From Clostridia bacterium (lineage in GTDB: Bacteria > Bacillota > Clostridia > Oscillospirales > Acutalibacteraceae), in contig JAFSBZ010000023.1 of assembly GCA_017437005.1 (NCBI GenBank), positions 1-64,000 on the forward strand: DNA of 64,000 nucleotides. Direction: 5' to 3'. Shown piece by piece: positions 27,394 through 35,800 of this stretch. Within the stretch, counting starts at the first letter, position 1. Each line of letters begins with the position of its first letter. Both the position numbers and the translations under genes were made by a program. The notes under the pieces are model-generated. The model was given only the letters and a program-made list of their open reading frames with translations, was not told where the DNA came from and ran no database searches.

Positions 27394-28539
27394 ATGGCAA
27401 AAGAAAAAAACTATCTCTCCGGTAAAGAAATTCGCGCAATAGCCCGTGAAAATAAAAAGGTTATGAAACGACTTGAGGCTGAAAAATATCGCAAGGCGGA
27501 TGAGTCAGAGTATTTGACTCAAATGAAAAATGATGAAAACATACTTGAAATTGACCAGCTTAATACCTACTTTTTTACCGAACAGGGTGTTGTTAAAGCT
27601 GTAAACGGCGTATCCTTTGATGTACCACAAAACGCTACTGTAGGTGTTGTTGGTGAGTCGGGATGCGGTAAATCGGTTACAAGTATGTCGGTTATGCGAC
27701 TTTTACAAGGACCTACAGGTCAAATTTATTCAGGTGAAATACGTTTTAAATCCAAGGATAAATCAGGTGAAGAAAAGGTTTTTGATATTGCAAAAATGCC
27801 AATTGCCGATATTCATAAAATACGCGGCAATCAGATTGCAATGATTTTCCAAGAACCTATGACATCACTTAATCCTGTATTTACTATTGGTCAACAGCTT
27901 GACGAGGTTACTTTTATTCATAATCCTGAAGCTTCAAAAGAGGAAGCCAAGGCTAAATCAATAGAAATGTTAAATCTTGTTGGCATTGCTATGCCCGAGC
28001 GTGTGTATAACGCGTTCCCACACGAATTATCAGGCGGTATGCGTCAACGTGTTATGATTTCTATGGCACTTGCAAGTGACCCGCGTCTTATTATTGCCGA
28101 TGAACCGACAACTGCTCTTGACGTAACTATTCAGGCGCAAATACTTGATTTGTTACGTGATCTTAAGGATAAGATTGACGGTTCAATAATGTTGATTACA
28201 CACGATCTTGGTATTATTGCCGAAATGGCTGACTATGTTGTTGTTATGTATGCAGGCAAGGTTATCGAAAAAGGAACTGTGGATGAAATTTTCCATAATC
28301 CAATGCATCCATATACTATCGGTCTTCAAAAGTCTAAACCAACACTTAATTCCGATAGTGATACATTATATAATATTCCCGGTAATGTGCCCAACCCAAT
28401 AAATATGCCGTCACATTGTTATTTTAAGGAAAGATGTTCAAGCTGCACTGCAAAATGCTCGGGCGAGTATCCACAAATGATACAGGTAAGTCCAACCCAT
28501 TTTGTAGCATGCCACTTGTACGATGAGGAGAAAAAATAG
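27394..28539 (+). CDS. oppD: Oligopeptide ABC transporter ATP-binding protein, OppD/DppD type
   Basis: ATPase of 381 aa energising peptide import. An extra charged N-terminal extension of about 45 residues precedes the ABC domain. Walker A is GESGCGKS, the Q loop FQEPMTSLNPV, the signature LSGGMRQRV and Walker B LIIADEPTTALD. The C-terminal region CYFKERCSSCTAKC carries the cysteine set seen in OppD/DppD proteins, some of which bind a [4Fe-4S] cluster. It pairs with OppF as a heterodimer. GGAGG lies 7 bases before the ATG. Confidence 0.94.
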   Translation: MAKEKNYLSGKEIRAIARENKKVMKRLEAEKYRKADESEYLTQMKNDENILEIDQLNTYFFTEQGVVKAVNGVSFDVPQNATVGVVGESGCGKSVTSMSVMRLLQGPTGQIYSGEIRFKSKDKSGEEKVFDIAKMPIADIHKIRGNQIAMIFQEPMTSLNPVFTIGQQLDEVTFIHNPEASKEEAKAKSIEMLNLVGIAMPERVYNAFPHELSGGMRQRVMISMALASDPRLIIADEPTTALDVTIQAQILDLLRDLKDKIDGSIMLITHDLGIIAEMADYVVVMYAGKVIEKGTVDEIFHNPMHPYTIGLQKSKPTLNSDSDTLYNIPGNVPNPINMPSHCYFKERCSSCTAKCSGEYPQMIQVSPTHFVACHLYDEEKK

Positions 28540-28540
28540 T

Positions 28541-29542
28541 ATGGAAGAAAAAATTATACAAGAATTTGACCCGAATGCTATTTTAGAGGTTAGAAATCTC
28601 CGTAAGTGCTTTCCTATAAAAAAGACGTTTACCGGTAAGGTTACGCAGGAGCTTATTGCTGTTGATGACGTTTCCTTCAAGCTTATGCCGGGCGAAACAC
28701 TTGGCATAGTTGGTGAATCGGGTTGCGGTAAAACAACGCTTGGTCGTACAATATTAAAGCTTCACGAATCAAACGGAGGACAGATTATTTTTGAAGGTAA
28801 GGATATAACCAATCTTAAATCGTCTGAAATGCGTGAAATTCGTAAAAAAATGCAGATAATTTTCCAAGACCCATATTCTTCATTGCCACCTCGTAGTACG
28901 GTTGGTGGTATATTGTCTGAACCTGTAGAGGTGCATAACATTGTACCAAAGTCACAGATAAAAGATTATGTACTTGATTTGATGGATAAATGTGGTCTGC
29001 GTGATTATTATTACGAAAGATATCCTCACGAGTTTTCGGGCGGTCAAAGACAGCGTATTTGTATTGCGCGTGCTTTGTCGGTAAATCCAAAGTTGGTTAT
29101 TTGTGATGAGCCTGTGTCTGCGCTTGACGTATCAATTCAGGCACAAATAATTAACCTGCTTAAAAAACTTCAAAAGGATATGAATCTTACTTATCTGTTC
29201 ATTTCACACGATTTATCGGTAGTAAAATTTATTTCCGATAAAATTGGTGTTATGTATCTTGGTTCTATGGTTGAGTTTGGTACAAAGGAAGATATTTTTG
29301 CGAATCCTCTGCATCCGTATACTCAAGCACTTTTTTCGGCTATTCCTCAACCTGACCCTGACGTAAAAATGAATAGAATTATTCTTAAGGGTGATATTCC
29401 TTCACCTGCAAATCCGCCAAAGGGTTGCCGTTTTCATACACGTTGTCCTAAAGCTATGGATATTTGTAGTGAGATAGCACCCGAGTATCGCGATTTTGGT
29501 AATGGTCACTGTGCGGCGTGTCATTTACTTAATCAGGAATAG
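28541..29542 (+). CDS. oppF: Oligopeptide ABC transporter ATP-binding protein, OppF/DppF type
   Basis: Second ATPase, 333 aa from the ATG at 28541, chosen because GAGGAG lies about 10 bases upstream; an ATG at 28523 would overlap that RBS. Walker A GESGCGKTT, Q loop FQDPYSSLPPR, signature FSGGQRQRI and Walker B LVICDEPVSALD are intact. The C terminus has CRFHTRCPKAMDIC, again with the conserved cysteines. It completes a full ABCDF importer. Confidence 0.94.
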   Translation: MEEKIIQEFDPNAILEVRNLRKCFPIKKTFTGKVTQELIAVDDVSFKLMPGETLGIVGESGCGKTTLGRTILKLHESNGGQIIFEGKDITNLKSSEMREIRKKMQIIFQDPYSSLPPRSTVGGILSEPVEVHNIVPKSQIKDYVLDLMDKCGLRDYYYERYPHEFSGGQRQRICIARALSVNPKLVICDEPVSALDVSIQAQIINLLKKLQKDMNLTYLFISHDLSVVKFISDKIGVMYLGSMVEFGTKEDIFANPLHPYTQALFSAIPQPDPDVKMNRIILKGDIPSPANPPKGCRFHTRCPKAMDICSEIAPEYRDFGNGHCAACHLLNQE

Positions 29543-29545
29543 TTT

Positions 29546-29788
29546 ATGAATAAAAAGAATAGTAAAAAGCCAAAGATAACATATATTGATGATGGTAGAA
29601 CAATTGCCGATATGTCAAACCTTCCTCCACGTGTACAATGGGCAAAAAAAGGTACAAGCTCTAGTTTTAAAGAGATTTGGCGCACATATTGGCAGGCCAC
29701 AAAAATGATGTTGAAGCCTACGCTTATTGCTGTTGGTTTTTTAATAATCGTTTATTTAATAGTAACAATTATCTTTTGGCTAATGTAA
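29546..29788 (+). CDS. Small single-helix membrane protein at the end of the Opp operon
   Basis: Protein of 80 aa with a polar N-terminal half (KKPKITYIDDGRTIADMSNL) and one C-terminal membrane helix (about 56-79). It begins four bases after oppF behind AGGAA and is the last gene before the terminator, so it is probably translated. No domain recognised; an accessory role in the importer is only a guess from position. Confidence 0.7.
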   Translation: MNKKNSKKPKITYIDDGRTIADMSNLPPRVQWAKKGTSSSFKEIWRTYWQATKMMLKPTLIAVGFLIIVYLIVTIIFWLM

Positions 29789-29800
29789 TTAAAGATAAAA

Positions 29801-29832
29801 ATTCCCACCTAAATTTTGATTTAGGTGGGAAT
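29801..29832 (+). terminator. Bidirectional terminator between converging operons
   Basis: ATTCCCACCTAAA and TTTAGGTGGGAAT form a 13-bp stem with a short loop, placed between the stop at 29788 (+) and the stop at 29837 (-). A/T-rich flanks serve both strands. Confidence 0.85.
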
Positions 29833-29836
29833 AATT

Positions 29837-31474
29837 TTATTTAGTAGTAAACATTCCGTTAGATAAATAAAGAATTTTGTCACACACGTTAAGTGAAGTG
29901 TTTCGATGCGTAATAAACAGTATCGTTTTATCGGTAAGTGTTTTAATATTGTTAAGTAGTTGTGTCTCGGTCGTTTCATCTAAAGCCGATGTTGCTTCGT
30001 CTAACAATATTATCGGCGCATCAAACAGTAACGCGCGAGCAATCGCGATACGTTGCACCTGACCTTCTGAAAGCCCTTGTCCACGTTCTGAAATAACGGT
30101 ATCAAGTCCATCAGGTAGTGATGAAATAAAGTCATAAATTACTGCAGTTTTTGCGGCGTTTATAATTGCTTCATCACTTATGCTTTTATCGCAAAGAGAA
30201 ATATTATCGCGTATAGTACCAGAAATTATCATATTGCCTTGTGGAACATAAGAAAACATACTGCGTGTAGTTTCATTAATTGTTACATCGTTATCAAAAC
30301 TTAAGTTACCTGCTGTTGCAGGGAATAGGCCCAATAAAAGTTTAAACAGTGTGCTTTTTCCGCTACCTGAACGTCCTGTAATTGCGGTTATTGTACCACG
30401 GTCGATAGTAAAATTATTATCACGCAGCACAATTTCATTTGTATAAGCAAAAGTAAGATTGCTAACAATAATTGTTTTAAAATCAACAATATCATTGCTT
30501 TCGTTTTGGGTTTCGTTTTCTAAATTCTCAAGTTCAATAAGTCGTTCGGCAGATGCAATACACGAATAATACTTTGGAACAACGCCCGATATGTTTTGTA
30601 GTGGGGTGCGTAAAATTGAAATTAGTTGTAATAGGTAAATTAAAGTGCCGATTGTCATCACTTCGCTTGCAATTTGCGCGGCTCCCCATACCAATATTCC
30701 GTAATATCCTAAACTAAAGAATAGATAAAGCGATGCTGAAATAAATACAGAAAAAAATCCTTTTTTTATTCGAAGTTTTCGGTTCTCGGTTAAATATTCA
30801 TTTAATTTTAACAAAAACGGTTTTTCACCGCCAAATGCTTTAACAACAACAATGTTAGCAAAGCTTTCTTGTAAAAATGAGCGTGTTTGACCTTCGGTTT
30901 GCTGTACCTGTTTATGTAATTGCTTATATCTGTGACTTAATAATCTACCACAAAGCGGAAAGGCAAAACCAACAACCAAAACAGCAAATGCAAAATAATA
31001 GTTTTGAATGCATAGCGCAGCAACACCGGCAATAATTTTAGTTAACATTGATATTATTGACGGTATTAGCATAATGCTTCCATTTACTACAACATCAACA
31101 TCTGAAGAAAATCGGTTAAGCAAATCGCCTGAATGATACTGTGATACATTAACGTACTTCTTTTTCATTAAAGATGTAAACATATAGTTTTTTAGCTGGT
31201 TGTTCATTTTAGTTGACACAGCAGTTGATATAACCGATACAACAGCTTCTATTATAATGTGCATAAATATAAGCGCAAAAAGCAAAATACTGCTTATTAT
31301 AAAAGTGTGTGTCAAATTATGAGATGCAGTATCAATAATCTGTTGCGATAGTTTAGCTAAAAATATATAACATAATGACGCAACAATATTTAAAATCGAA
31401 ATAAAAAAAACTTGCGGTATAAATGGTTTTGTTTGTTTAAAAATCCAGTTTAATGTTGTTGATTTCTGTTTCAT
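29837..31474 (-). CDS. ABC exporter with fused membrane and ATP-binding domains
   Basis: Half-transporter of 545 aa: a six-helix exporter domain (about 15-300) and an ATPase domain with Walker A GRSGSGKST, signature LSEGQVQRI (Glu in place of the usual Gly) and Walker B IILLDEATSALDE. This is the MsbA/LmrA-like exporter architecture. It follows a PqqD-like gene with a one-base TAATG overlap, so the two are translationally coupled. The pairing suggests export of a peptide or modified peptide, but no precursor or maturation enzyme lies nearby. No peptidase C39 domain is present. Confidence 0.9.
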   Translation of the reverse strand: MKQKSTTLNWIFKQTKPFIPQVFFISILNIVASLCYIFLAKLSQQIIDTASHNLTHTFIISSILLFALIFMHIIIEAVVSVISTAVSTKMNNQLKNYMFTSLMKKKYVNVSQYHSGDLLNRFSSDVDVVVNGSIMLIPSIISMLTKIIAGVAALCIQNYYFAFAVLVVGFAFPLCGRLLSHRYKQLHKQVQQTEGQTRSFLQESFANIVVVKAFGGEKPFLLKLNEYLTENRKLRIKKGFFSVFISASLYLFFSLGYYGILVWGAAQIASEVMTIGTLIYLLQLISILRTPLQNISGVVPKYYSCIASAERLIELENLENETQNESNDIVDFKTIIVSNLTFAYTNEIVLRDNNFTIDRGTITAITGRSGSGKSTLFKLLLGLFPATAGNLSFDNDVTINETTRSMFSYVPQGNMIISGTIRDNISLCDKSISDEAIINAAKTAVIYDFISSLPDGLDTVISERGQGLSEGQVQRIAIARALLFDAPIILLDEATSALDETTETQLLNNIKTLTDKTILFITHRNTSLNVCDKILYLSNGMFTTK

Positions 31475-31740
31475 TATTCTAAAATTCCATTATCCTTTAA
31501 TGTTCTTATAAATACATCGATATCGTTTAACGCTAAAACCACCGAGATATCAAATGTTGACAATAATCCTTTTAGCATTTCTTCTTTAGTTGCATTTCCA
31601 CTTGCCAACATATTCCATAAAAATGCAGTAGTATCGGTAAGTGTAATTACGGTGTTAAAGCTTGATTTTATTGTTTTATCGCCAACAATAACCGATTGAC
31701 CTTCAATTTCTTTTAAAGAGAATCCTTGTTTGATTTTCAT
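31474..31740 (-). CDS. PqqD-like protein (possible RiPP recognition element)
   Basis: Protein of 88 aa. The start at 31740 is preferred because AGGTGA lies just upstream; an ATG at 31758 has no RBS. The fold pattern is that of the PqqD/RRE family: VGDKTIKSSFNTVITLTDTTAFLW (beta strands then helix start, split here at NTVITL), then a winged-helix-like C-terminal part (LLSTFDI...DIDVFIRTLKDNGILE). PqqD proteins bind leader peptides for modifying enzymes or transporters. Coupled to the ABC exporter behind it; no radical SAM or other maturation enzyme is adjacent. Confidence 0.75.
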   Translation of the reverse strand: MKIKQGFSLKEIEGQSVIVGDKTIKSSFNTVITLTDTTAFLWNMLASGNATKEEMLKGLLSTFDISVVLALNDIDVFIRTLKDNGILE

Positions 31741-31774
31741 TTTTTCACCTGAATTCATATTTTATTTAAAACCA

Positions 31775-31825
31775 ATACTTGCATTTTTATTAATTATATA
31801 CTAAAATAATTTATATTGCAAGTAT
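31775..31825. promoter_or_regulatory. Symmetric overlapping divergent promoters with a dyad over both -35 boxes
   Basis: Plus strand: TTGCAT (31779-31784), 17 bases, TAAAAT (31802-31807). Minus strand: TTGCAA (31821-31816), 17 bases, TATAAT (31798-31793). ATACTTGCA (31775-31783) and TGCAAGTAT (31817-31825) form a perfect 9-bp inverted repeat centred on 31800, the same centre as the two -10 boxes. Confidence 0.6.
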
Positions 31826-31844
31826 AGTATTTGGAGGATAAATT

Positions 31845-32339
31845 ATGGATACCTTTGTTGAACAAATTGTCGCTATCAAAAAAACAGGAAAAACCTGGGC
31901 CGCATATCTTGGTATAGCGGTTACTGCAATATTACTTATGACTGTAGTAACAATGTATTTTGGCTCGTTATTTATTGTGTTTGATGCTCTTATACTTTTT
32001 GGTGCATATAAACTATATTCAATGCTTAGTATAGAATATGAATATATTATCACCAATTCTACAATGGATATTGATAAAATAATTGCAAAAAGCTCGCGAA
32101 AACGCGTTGTCAGCTTTGATTTATCCGCAGTTTTACGTATTGAAAAATATACCGGTGTTTTGTCGCCCGATATTGCAAAGGATTGTTTTTTTGCTTGTAA
32201 TCAAAACGATCAGAATGCATATGTATTAATTTATAAAAAAGAGGGCAAGCCGCAACAAGCGTTTGTTTTTGCGCCGGACGAAAGAATGATTGACGGTATG
32301 AAAAACTTTTTACCTCGTCATATTTGTGAAAATTTATAA
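31845..32339 (+). CDS. Two-helix membrane protein with PH-like C-terminal domain, function unknown
   Basis: Protein of 164 aa with a short cytoplasmic start, two closely spaced membrane helices (about 19-65) and a soluble C-terminal part (EYEYIITNSTMDIDKIIAKSSRKRVVSFDLS split at IIAKSS) whose strand pattern resembles bacterial PH-like domains. It recalls a Clostridia DUF family (possibly DUF6106), an uncertain recollection. TTGGAGG lies about 7 bases before the ATG. First gene of a four-gene plus-strand run ending at 35199. Confidence 0.65.
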   Translation: MDTFVEQIVAIKKTGKTWAAYLGIAVTAILLMTVVTMYFGSLFIVFDALILFGAYKLYSMLSIEYEYIITNSTMDIDKIIAKSSRKRVVSFDLSAVLRIEKYTGVLSPDIAKDCFFACNQNDQNAYVLIYKKEGKPQQAFVFAPDERMIDGMKNFLPRHICENL

Positions 32340-32350
32340 TAGGTGATTTT

Positions 32351-33811
32351 ATGAAGGTTTTATTGTCAAGCCAAATTAAATCAGCAGAAGACAATGCCGT
32401 ATCTAACGGCATTTTTTCTTATGTGCAGTTAATGAAAGCTGCAGGGGATGCCGCAACGCGTGAAATACTTGGAAGATACAATGTTGTTGGTAAAAATGTT
32501 TGTGTATTATGCGGTAATGGTAATAACGGTGGTGACGGACTTGTTATTGCCGCCAATTTGAAGCGAGTTGGCGCAAATGTGTGCCTGCTTACTCCAATAG
32601 GTTTTCCATCTACCGATACGGCTCTCGCTTTTAAAAATGATGTAAATGATATAAAAATTATTAATGATTTTGTTGGAAATTTTGATATTGTAATAGACGC
32701 GCTTTTTGGTATAGGCTTAAATAGATTTTTATCGGAGAAAATTGCCGATTTGATTACAAAAATTAATTCCTTTGACTGTGTTAAAATTGCAATTGATATT
32801 CCAAGCGGTGTATTTTGTGATGGCGGCGAGGTTGTTACGGCCTTTTGCGCTGATTTAACACTTTCTTTTTCTTGTTATAAGCCGTGTCAGCTTTTACCAC
32901 AAACAAGCTCTTACTGCGGTGAAACGGTTGTTCTTGATATTGGATTAGTTTTAGATAATTATGCTTATCAAACCATAGATAAACCGCAAGTGATTAAAAG
33001 ACCAAAAAATTCACATAAAGGTACTTTTGGTACAGCTGTCTTATTTTGTGGAAGCTACGGTATGTGTGGAGCCGAAATTCTTGCCGCTCGCGCAGCGCTT
33101 AGAAGCGGTGTTGGAATAGTAAAAGCGCTTGTGTGTGACAAAAATTACTCGGCTTTTACTTCAGGTGTACCCGAGGCTGTTACTATTCCTGTAGCAACTG
33201 CACAAAACGGGGCGCCTATAGTTTATGAACGCACTATTTTATCATCTCTTTCAAACAGTAATGCGTTACTTATTGGATGTGGTCTTGGAAGAAACGAAGA
33301 GGTTAAAAATCTTGTTATATCTACTCTTCAAAAAACGCAAATTCCTGTTGTGATTGACGCCGACGGCATAAATGCTATTGCAGGTAGCATAGATATTATT
33401 AGAAAAATTAATGCTCCTGTAATTATCACACCTCATCCTGCCGAAATGGCGCGACTGGTTGGTACAACTATCGAAAATATTCAGTCTAATCGAGTAAAAT
33501 ACGCAAAAAATTTTTCCGTGGAAAATCGTTGTTATCTTGTGCTTAAAGGTACAAACAGTATAGTTGCTACCCCTAACGGTGAAATTTTCTTTAACACTAC
33601 GGGTAACGATGGTCTGGCTACGGGCGGTAGCGGTGATGTTTTGTCGGGTATGATTGTATCTCGATTAGCGCAAGGCTATAACCCGCTTACTGCTGTATTA
33701 AATTCAGTTTGGTTGCACGGATTTGTGGCCGATACTCTTGCAAACACAATGTCAACACGTGCAATACTACCAAGTGATATTATTGAGGGGCTTAAAACAA
33801 TTTCAGATTAG
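32351..33811 (+). CDS. nnr: Bifunctional NAD(P)HX epimerase / ADP-dependent dehydratase
   Basis: Repairs hydrated NADH and NADPH. The N-terminal YjeF domain (1-210) epimerises the R and S forms; CGNGNNGGDGLVIA is its signature and DALFGIGL and DIPSGVFCD its following motifs. The C-terminal ribokinase-like domain (about 215-486) dehydrates S-NAD(P)HX at the expense of ADP: KGTFGTAVLFCGS, VIITPHPAEMARL, and FFNTTGNDGLATGGSGDVLSGMI. Length 486 aa is typical. RBS AGGTGA lies just upstream. A housekeeping repair enzyme. Confidence 0.95.
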   Translation: MKVLLSSQIKSAEDNAVSNGIFSYVQLMKAAGDAATREILGRYNVVGKNVCVLCGNGNNGGDGLVIAANLKRVGANVCLLTPIGFPSTDTALAFKNDVNDIKIINDFVGNFDIVIDALFGIGLNRFLSEKIADLITKINSFDCVKIAIDIPSGVFCDGGEVVTAFCADLTLSFSCYKPCQLLPQTSSYCGETVVLDIGLVLDNYAYQTIDKPQVIKRPKNSHKGTFGTAVLFCGSYGMCGAEILAARAALRSGVGIVKALVCDKNYSAFTSGVPEAVTIPVATAQNGAPIVYERTILSSLSNSNALLIGCGLGRNEEVKNLVISTLQKTQIPVVIDADGINAIAGSIDIIRKINAPVIITPHPAEMARLVGTTIENIQSNRVKYAKNFSVENRCYLVLKGTNSIVATPNGEIFFNTTGNDGLATGGSGDVLSGMIVSRLAQGYNPLTAVLNSVWLHGFVADTLANTMSTRAILPSDIIEGLKTISD

Positions 33812-33819
33812 GTGATTTT

Positions 33820-34314
33820 GTGTTAAAAAAACTGTTTGCTCTATCAATTGTATTTTTAATGCTATGTGGTTGTGGTAAAAAGAATAATGTTACACCTGTA
33901 CTTGATAATATATCATTTAACGCCGAAATTGAATATGGCGGTAGTGAATTTATAGCGGATGTAACCATTGAACAGGATGCTTTAAATTTGGTTGTAAGCG
34001 AACCTCAAGAAATTAAGGACTTAACCTTAAATGTTACAAAAAACGGTATAACAGCCAATTTTAAGGGCCTGACATACGCGGCTGATATTAACTCGCTGCC
34101 GCAAGGCGCGATAGCACAAATTTTATACGAAATTATAAATGATGTTAAAGCTTTACAAAACAAAGCAATATGCAATGAGGACAATTGTGAAATTAATTCA
34201 CAAGCAAACGGTTATAAATACGAGTTTACATTTTCACCGTCGGGATTGCCAATAAATCTTAAGGTTGAACAGCTTGATTTGGATATAGATTTTAAAAATG
34301 TAACTGTAATTTAA
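33820..34314 (+). CDS. Small lipoprotein of unknown function
   Basis: Lipoprotein of 164 aa starting at GTG (33820) with AGGTGA eight bases upstream. Signal peptide with lipobox LCGC. The mature part is beta-rich with paired segments (FIADVTIEQDALNLVVSEP; YEFTFSPSGLPINLKVEQLD), the pattern of lipoproteins that coat or shield a hydrophobic surface. No family recognised. Confidence 0.7.
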   Translation: MLKKLFALSIVFLMLCGCGKKNNVTPVLDNISFNAEIEYGGSEFIADVTIEQDALNLVVSEPQEIKDLTLNVTKNGITANFKGLTYAADINSLPQGAIAQILYEIINDVKALQNKAICNEDNCEINSQANGYKYEFTFSPSGLPINLKVEQLDLDIDFKNVTVI

Positions 34315-34326
34315 AGGATTTTTAAT

Positions 34327-35199
34327 ATGTTTAAAGAAAATGCAAAAGAATTGATGCAAAAATTAGATTTTCCTACCAATGCACAGCAGGAATTGTTGTC
34401 AGCGCTTGATATTCTTTTAAATTCCACCGATTTTTCAGATATTGTAAATCATTACAATAGTATTAATTTTGATTTTTCAAAGGCGCTTGAAGATACTAAA
34501 AATCTTGCTTTATTGCATAATCTTTGCGAATATACAGCGTATATGTTACTGTTTATTTGTATGGCGCCAGAACTACATAAAAAATATGTTCAAAAGGGTA
34601 TTGATGATAATATATTTTATGATACAATGCGTGATTTGAATTATAAACTTGAAGAGTGCCGATTAGTTCACGGCAAGTGTGGAACCTTTGTTGCACGGTG
34701 GTATAAAGGCTTTTTTGAAATGAAAATTTTTGCATTAGGCCGCTTACAGTTTGAACTTAATAACACTTGGTTTGATTGTACGGTTGATGGCGTTTATATA
34801 CCAAAAGGAACAAAGGTTTTAAGCGTTCACATACCGCGCACAGGTACAAAACTTGAGCACTCGCTGGTGCTTGACTCATATAAGCAGGCGGCCGAGTTTT
34901 TTAAAGATGGATTTAACGAAAATATTATCTTTATTTGTAACAGTTGGCTATTATACCCTTGGAATAGAGAAGTTTTAAAAGATGGCTCTAATCTTGCAAA
35001 ATTTTACGATGACTTTACCATTGTAAGCTCAGGGGAATATCAAAATTACAGCGAGGCATGGCGTCTTTTCGATTGCCTTTACGATGGCAACCCCGATAAT
35101 TTACCTGCTGATACTTCACTTCGCCGTGCATATATTGATAGAATAAAGAGCGGAAAACCAATTGGTCACGGTACAGGTGTGATTGTGTTTGATATATAG
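34327..35199 (+). CDS. Acyltransferase-like protein with NAT_N/GNAT_C architecture
   Basis: Protein of 290 aa resembling the Firmicutes acyltransferase-domain proteins with a helical N-terminal domain (about 1-130) and a GNAT-like C-terminal domain (about 135-290). Visible landmarks are LQFELNNTWFDC, VLSVHIPRTGTKLEHSLV (split at TKLEH), FICNSWLLYP and GHGTGVIVFD. Substrate unknown. Its TAG stop lies inside a long palindrome shared with the converging gene. AAAGGA precedes the ATG. Confidence 0.7.
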   Translation: MFKENAKELMQKLDFPTNAQQELLSALDILLNSTDFSDIVNHYNSINFDFSKALEDTKNLALLHNLCEYTAYMLLFICMAPELHKKYVQKGIDDNIFYDTMRDLNYKLEECRLVHGKCGTFVARWYKGFFEMKIFALGRLQFELNNTWFDCTVDGVYIPKGTKVLSVHIPRTGTKLEHSLVLDSYKQAAEFFKDGFNENIIFICNSWLLYPWNREVLKDGSNLAKFYDDFTIVSSGEYQNYSEAWRLFDCLYDGNPDNLPADTSLRRAYIDRIKSGKPIGHGTGVIVFDI

Positions 35200-35240
35200 T
35201 AAAATCTCGGTAGAATAAACTACCGAGATTTTACTATATA
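35193..35240. terminator. Perfect 21-bp palindrome spanning both stop codons of convergent genes
   Basis: Bases 35193-35213 are the exact reverse complement of 35220-35240, with loop AATAAA. The TAG stops of the plus gene (35197-35199) and the minus gene (35234-35236) sit at mirror positions in the stem. AAAATCTCGG...CCGAGATTTT makes it a terminator in both directions. Confidence 0.88.
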
Positions 35241-35800
35241 TTTACAATCTTTGCATCAAGCAATTCCGCATCTTCTTTAATGTGAGTAATCAGCAAAACG
35301 GGTTTGTTTTTGTCGATAAATTCGCGCTTTATAATATTTGCCGCAATTTGTTTGTTTTCAATATCAAGCCCATTAAACGGTTCGTCAAGTATAAGAGCGT
35401 CACCACTGTAGGCAATAGCACGAACAAGTGCTACTCGGCGTTTCATTCCACCGCTTAATGTTGAAATTTTCTTTTTGCGAATATCATATAACCCAAATTC
35501 TTTAAGCAAGCTATCGGCAAAAGAATACTGCTCTTTTGAAAGGACCAAACGTATGTTTTTTTGAACGTCAATATTTTCAAGCAATCTATCTTCCTGAAAA
35601 ACTGTTGAAATTTTTTGCGGTACAATGACATTGCCGCTATCAGCATTTTCAAGTCCTAAAATAAGTCTTGATACTGTAGTTTTACCGCTGCCTGACACAC
35701 CATAAAGTTGGACACATTCGCCACCGTTTACCGTTAAATTAAAATTGTTAAGTATTAATTGTTCACCGTAAGAAAAAGAAATATTTTTAAGCTCAATCAT
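35234..35800 (-). CDS. ABC importer ATP-binding protein, SsuB/TauB-like
   Basis: ATPase of 188 aa, shorter than usual SsuB/TauB proteins (about 240 aa). Walker A GVSGSGKTT, signature LSGGMKRRV and Walker B ALILDEPFNGLD are complete, and the H-loop region LLITHIKEDAELLD closes the protein. It works with the permease and binding protein upstream; its start overlaps the permease gene by 8 bases. Last gene of the crp-led operon. Confidence 0.88.
   Translation of the reverse strand: MIELKNISFSYGEQLILNNFNLTVNGGECVQLYGVSGSGKTTVSRLILGLENADSGNVIVPQKISTVFQEDRLLENIDVQKNIRLVLSKEQYSFADSLLKEFGLYDIRKKKISTLSGGMKRRVALVRAIAYSGDALILDEPFNGLDIENKQIAANIIKREFIDKNKPVLLITHIKEDAELLDAKIVNI

Noticed and set aside
29837..31740. 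Complete RiPP biosynthesis cluster
   Set aside because: Only a PqqD-like protein and an exporter are present; there is no modifying enzyme and no recognisable precursor gene. The radical SAM gene at 2458 is PflX-like and far away.
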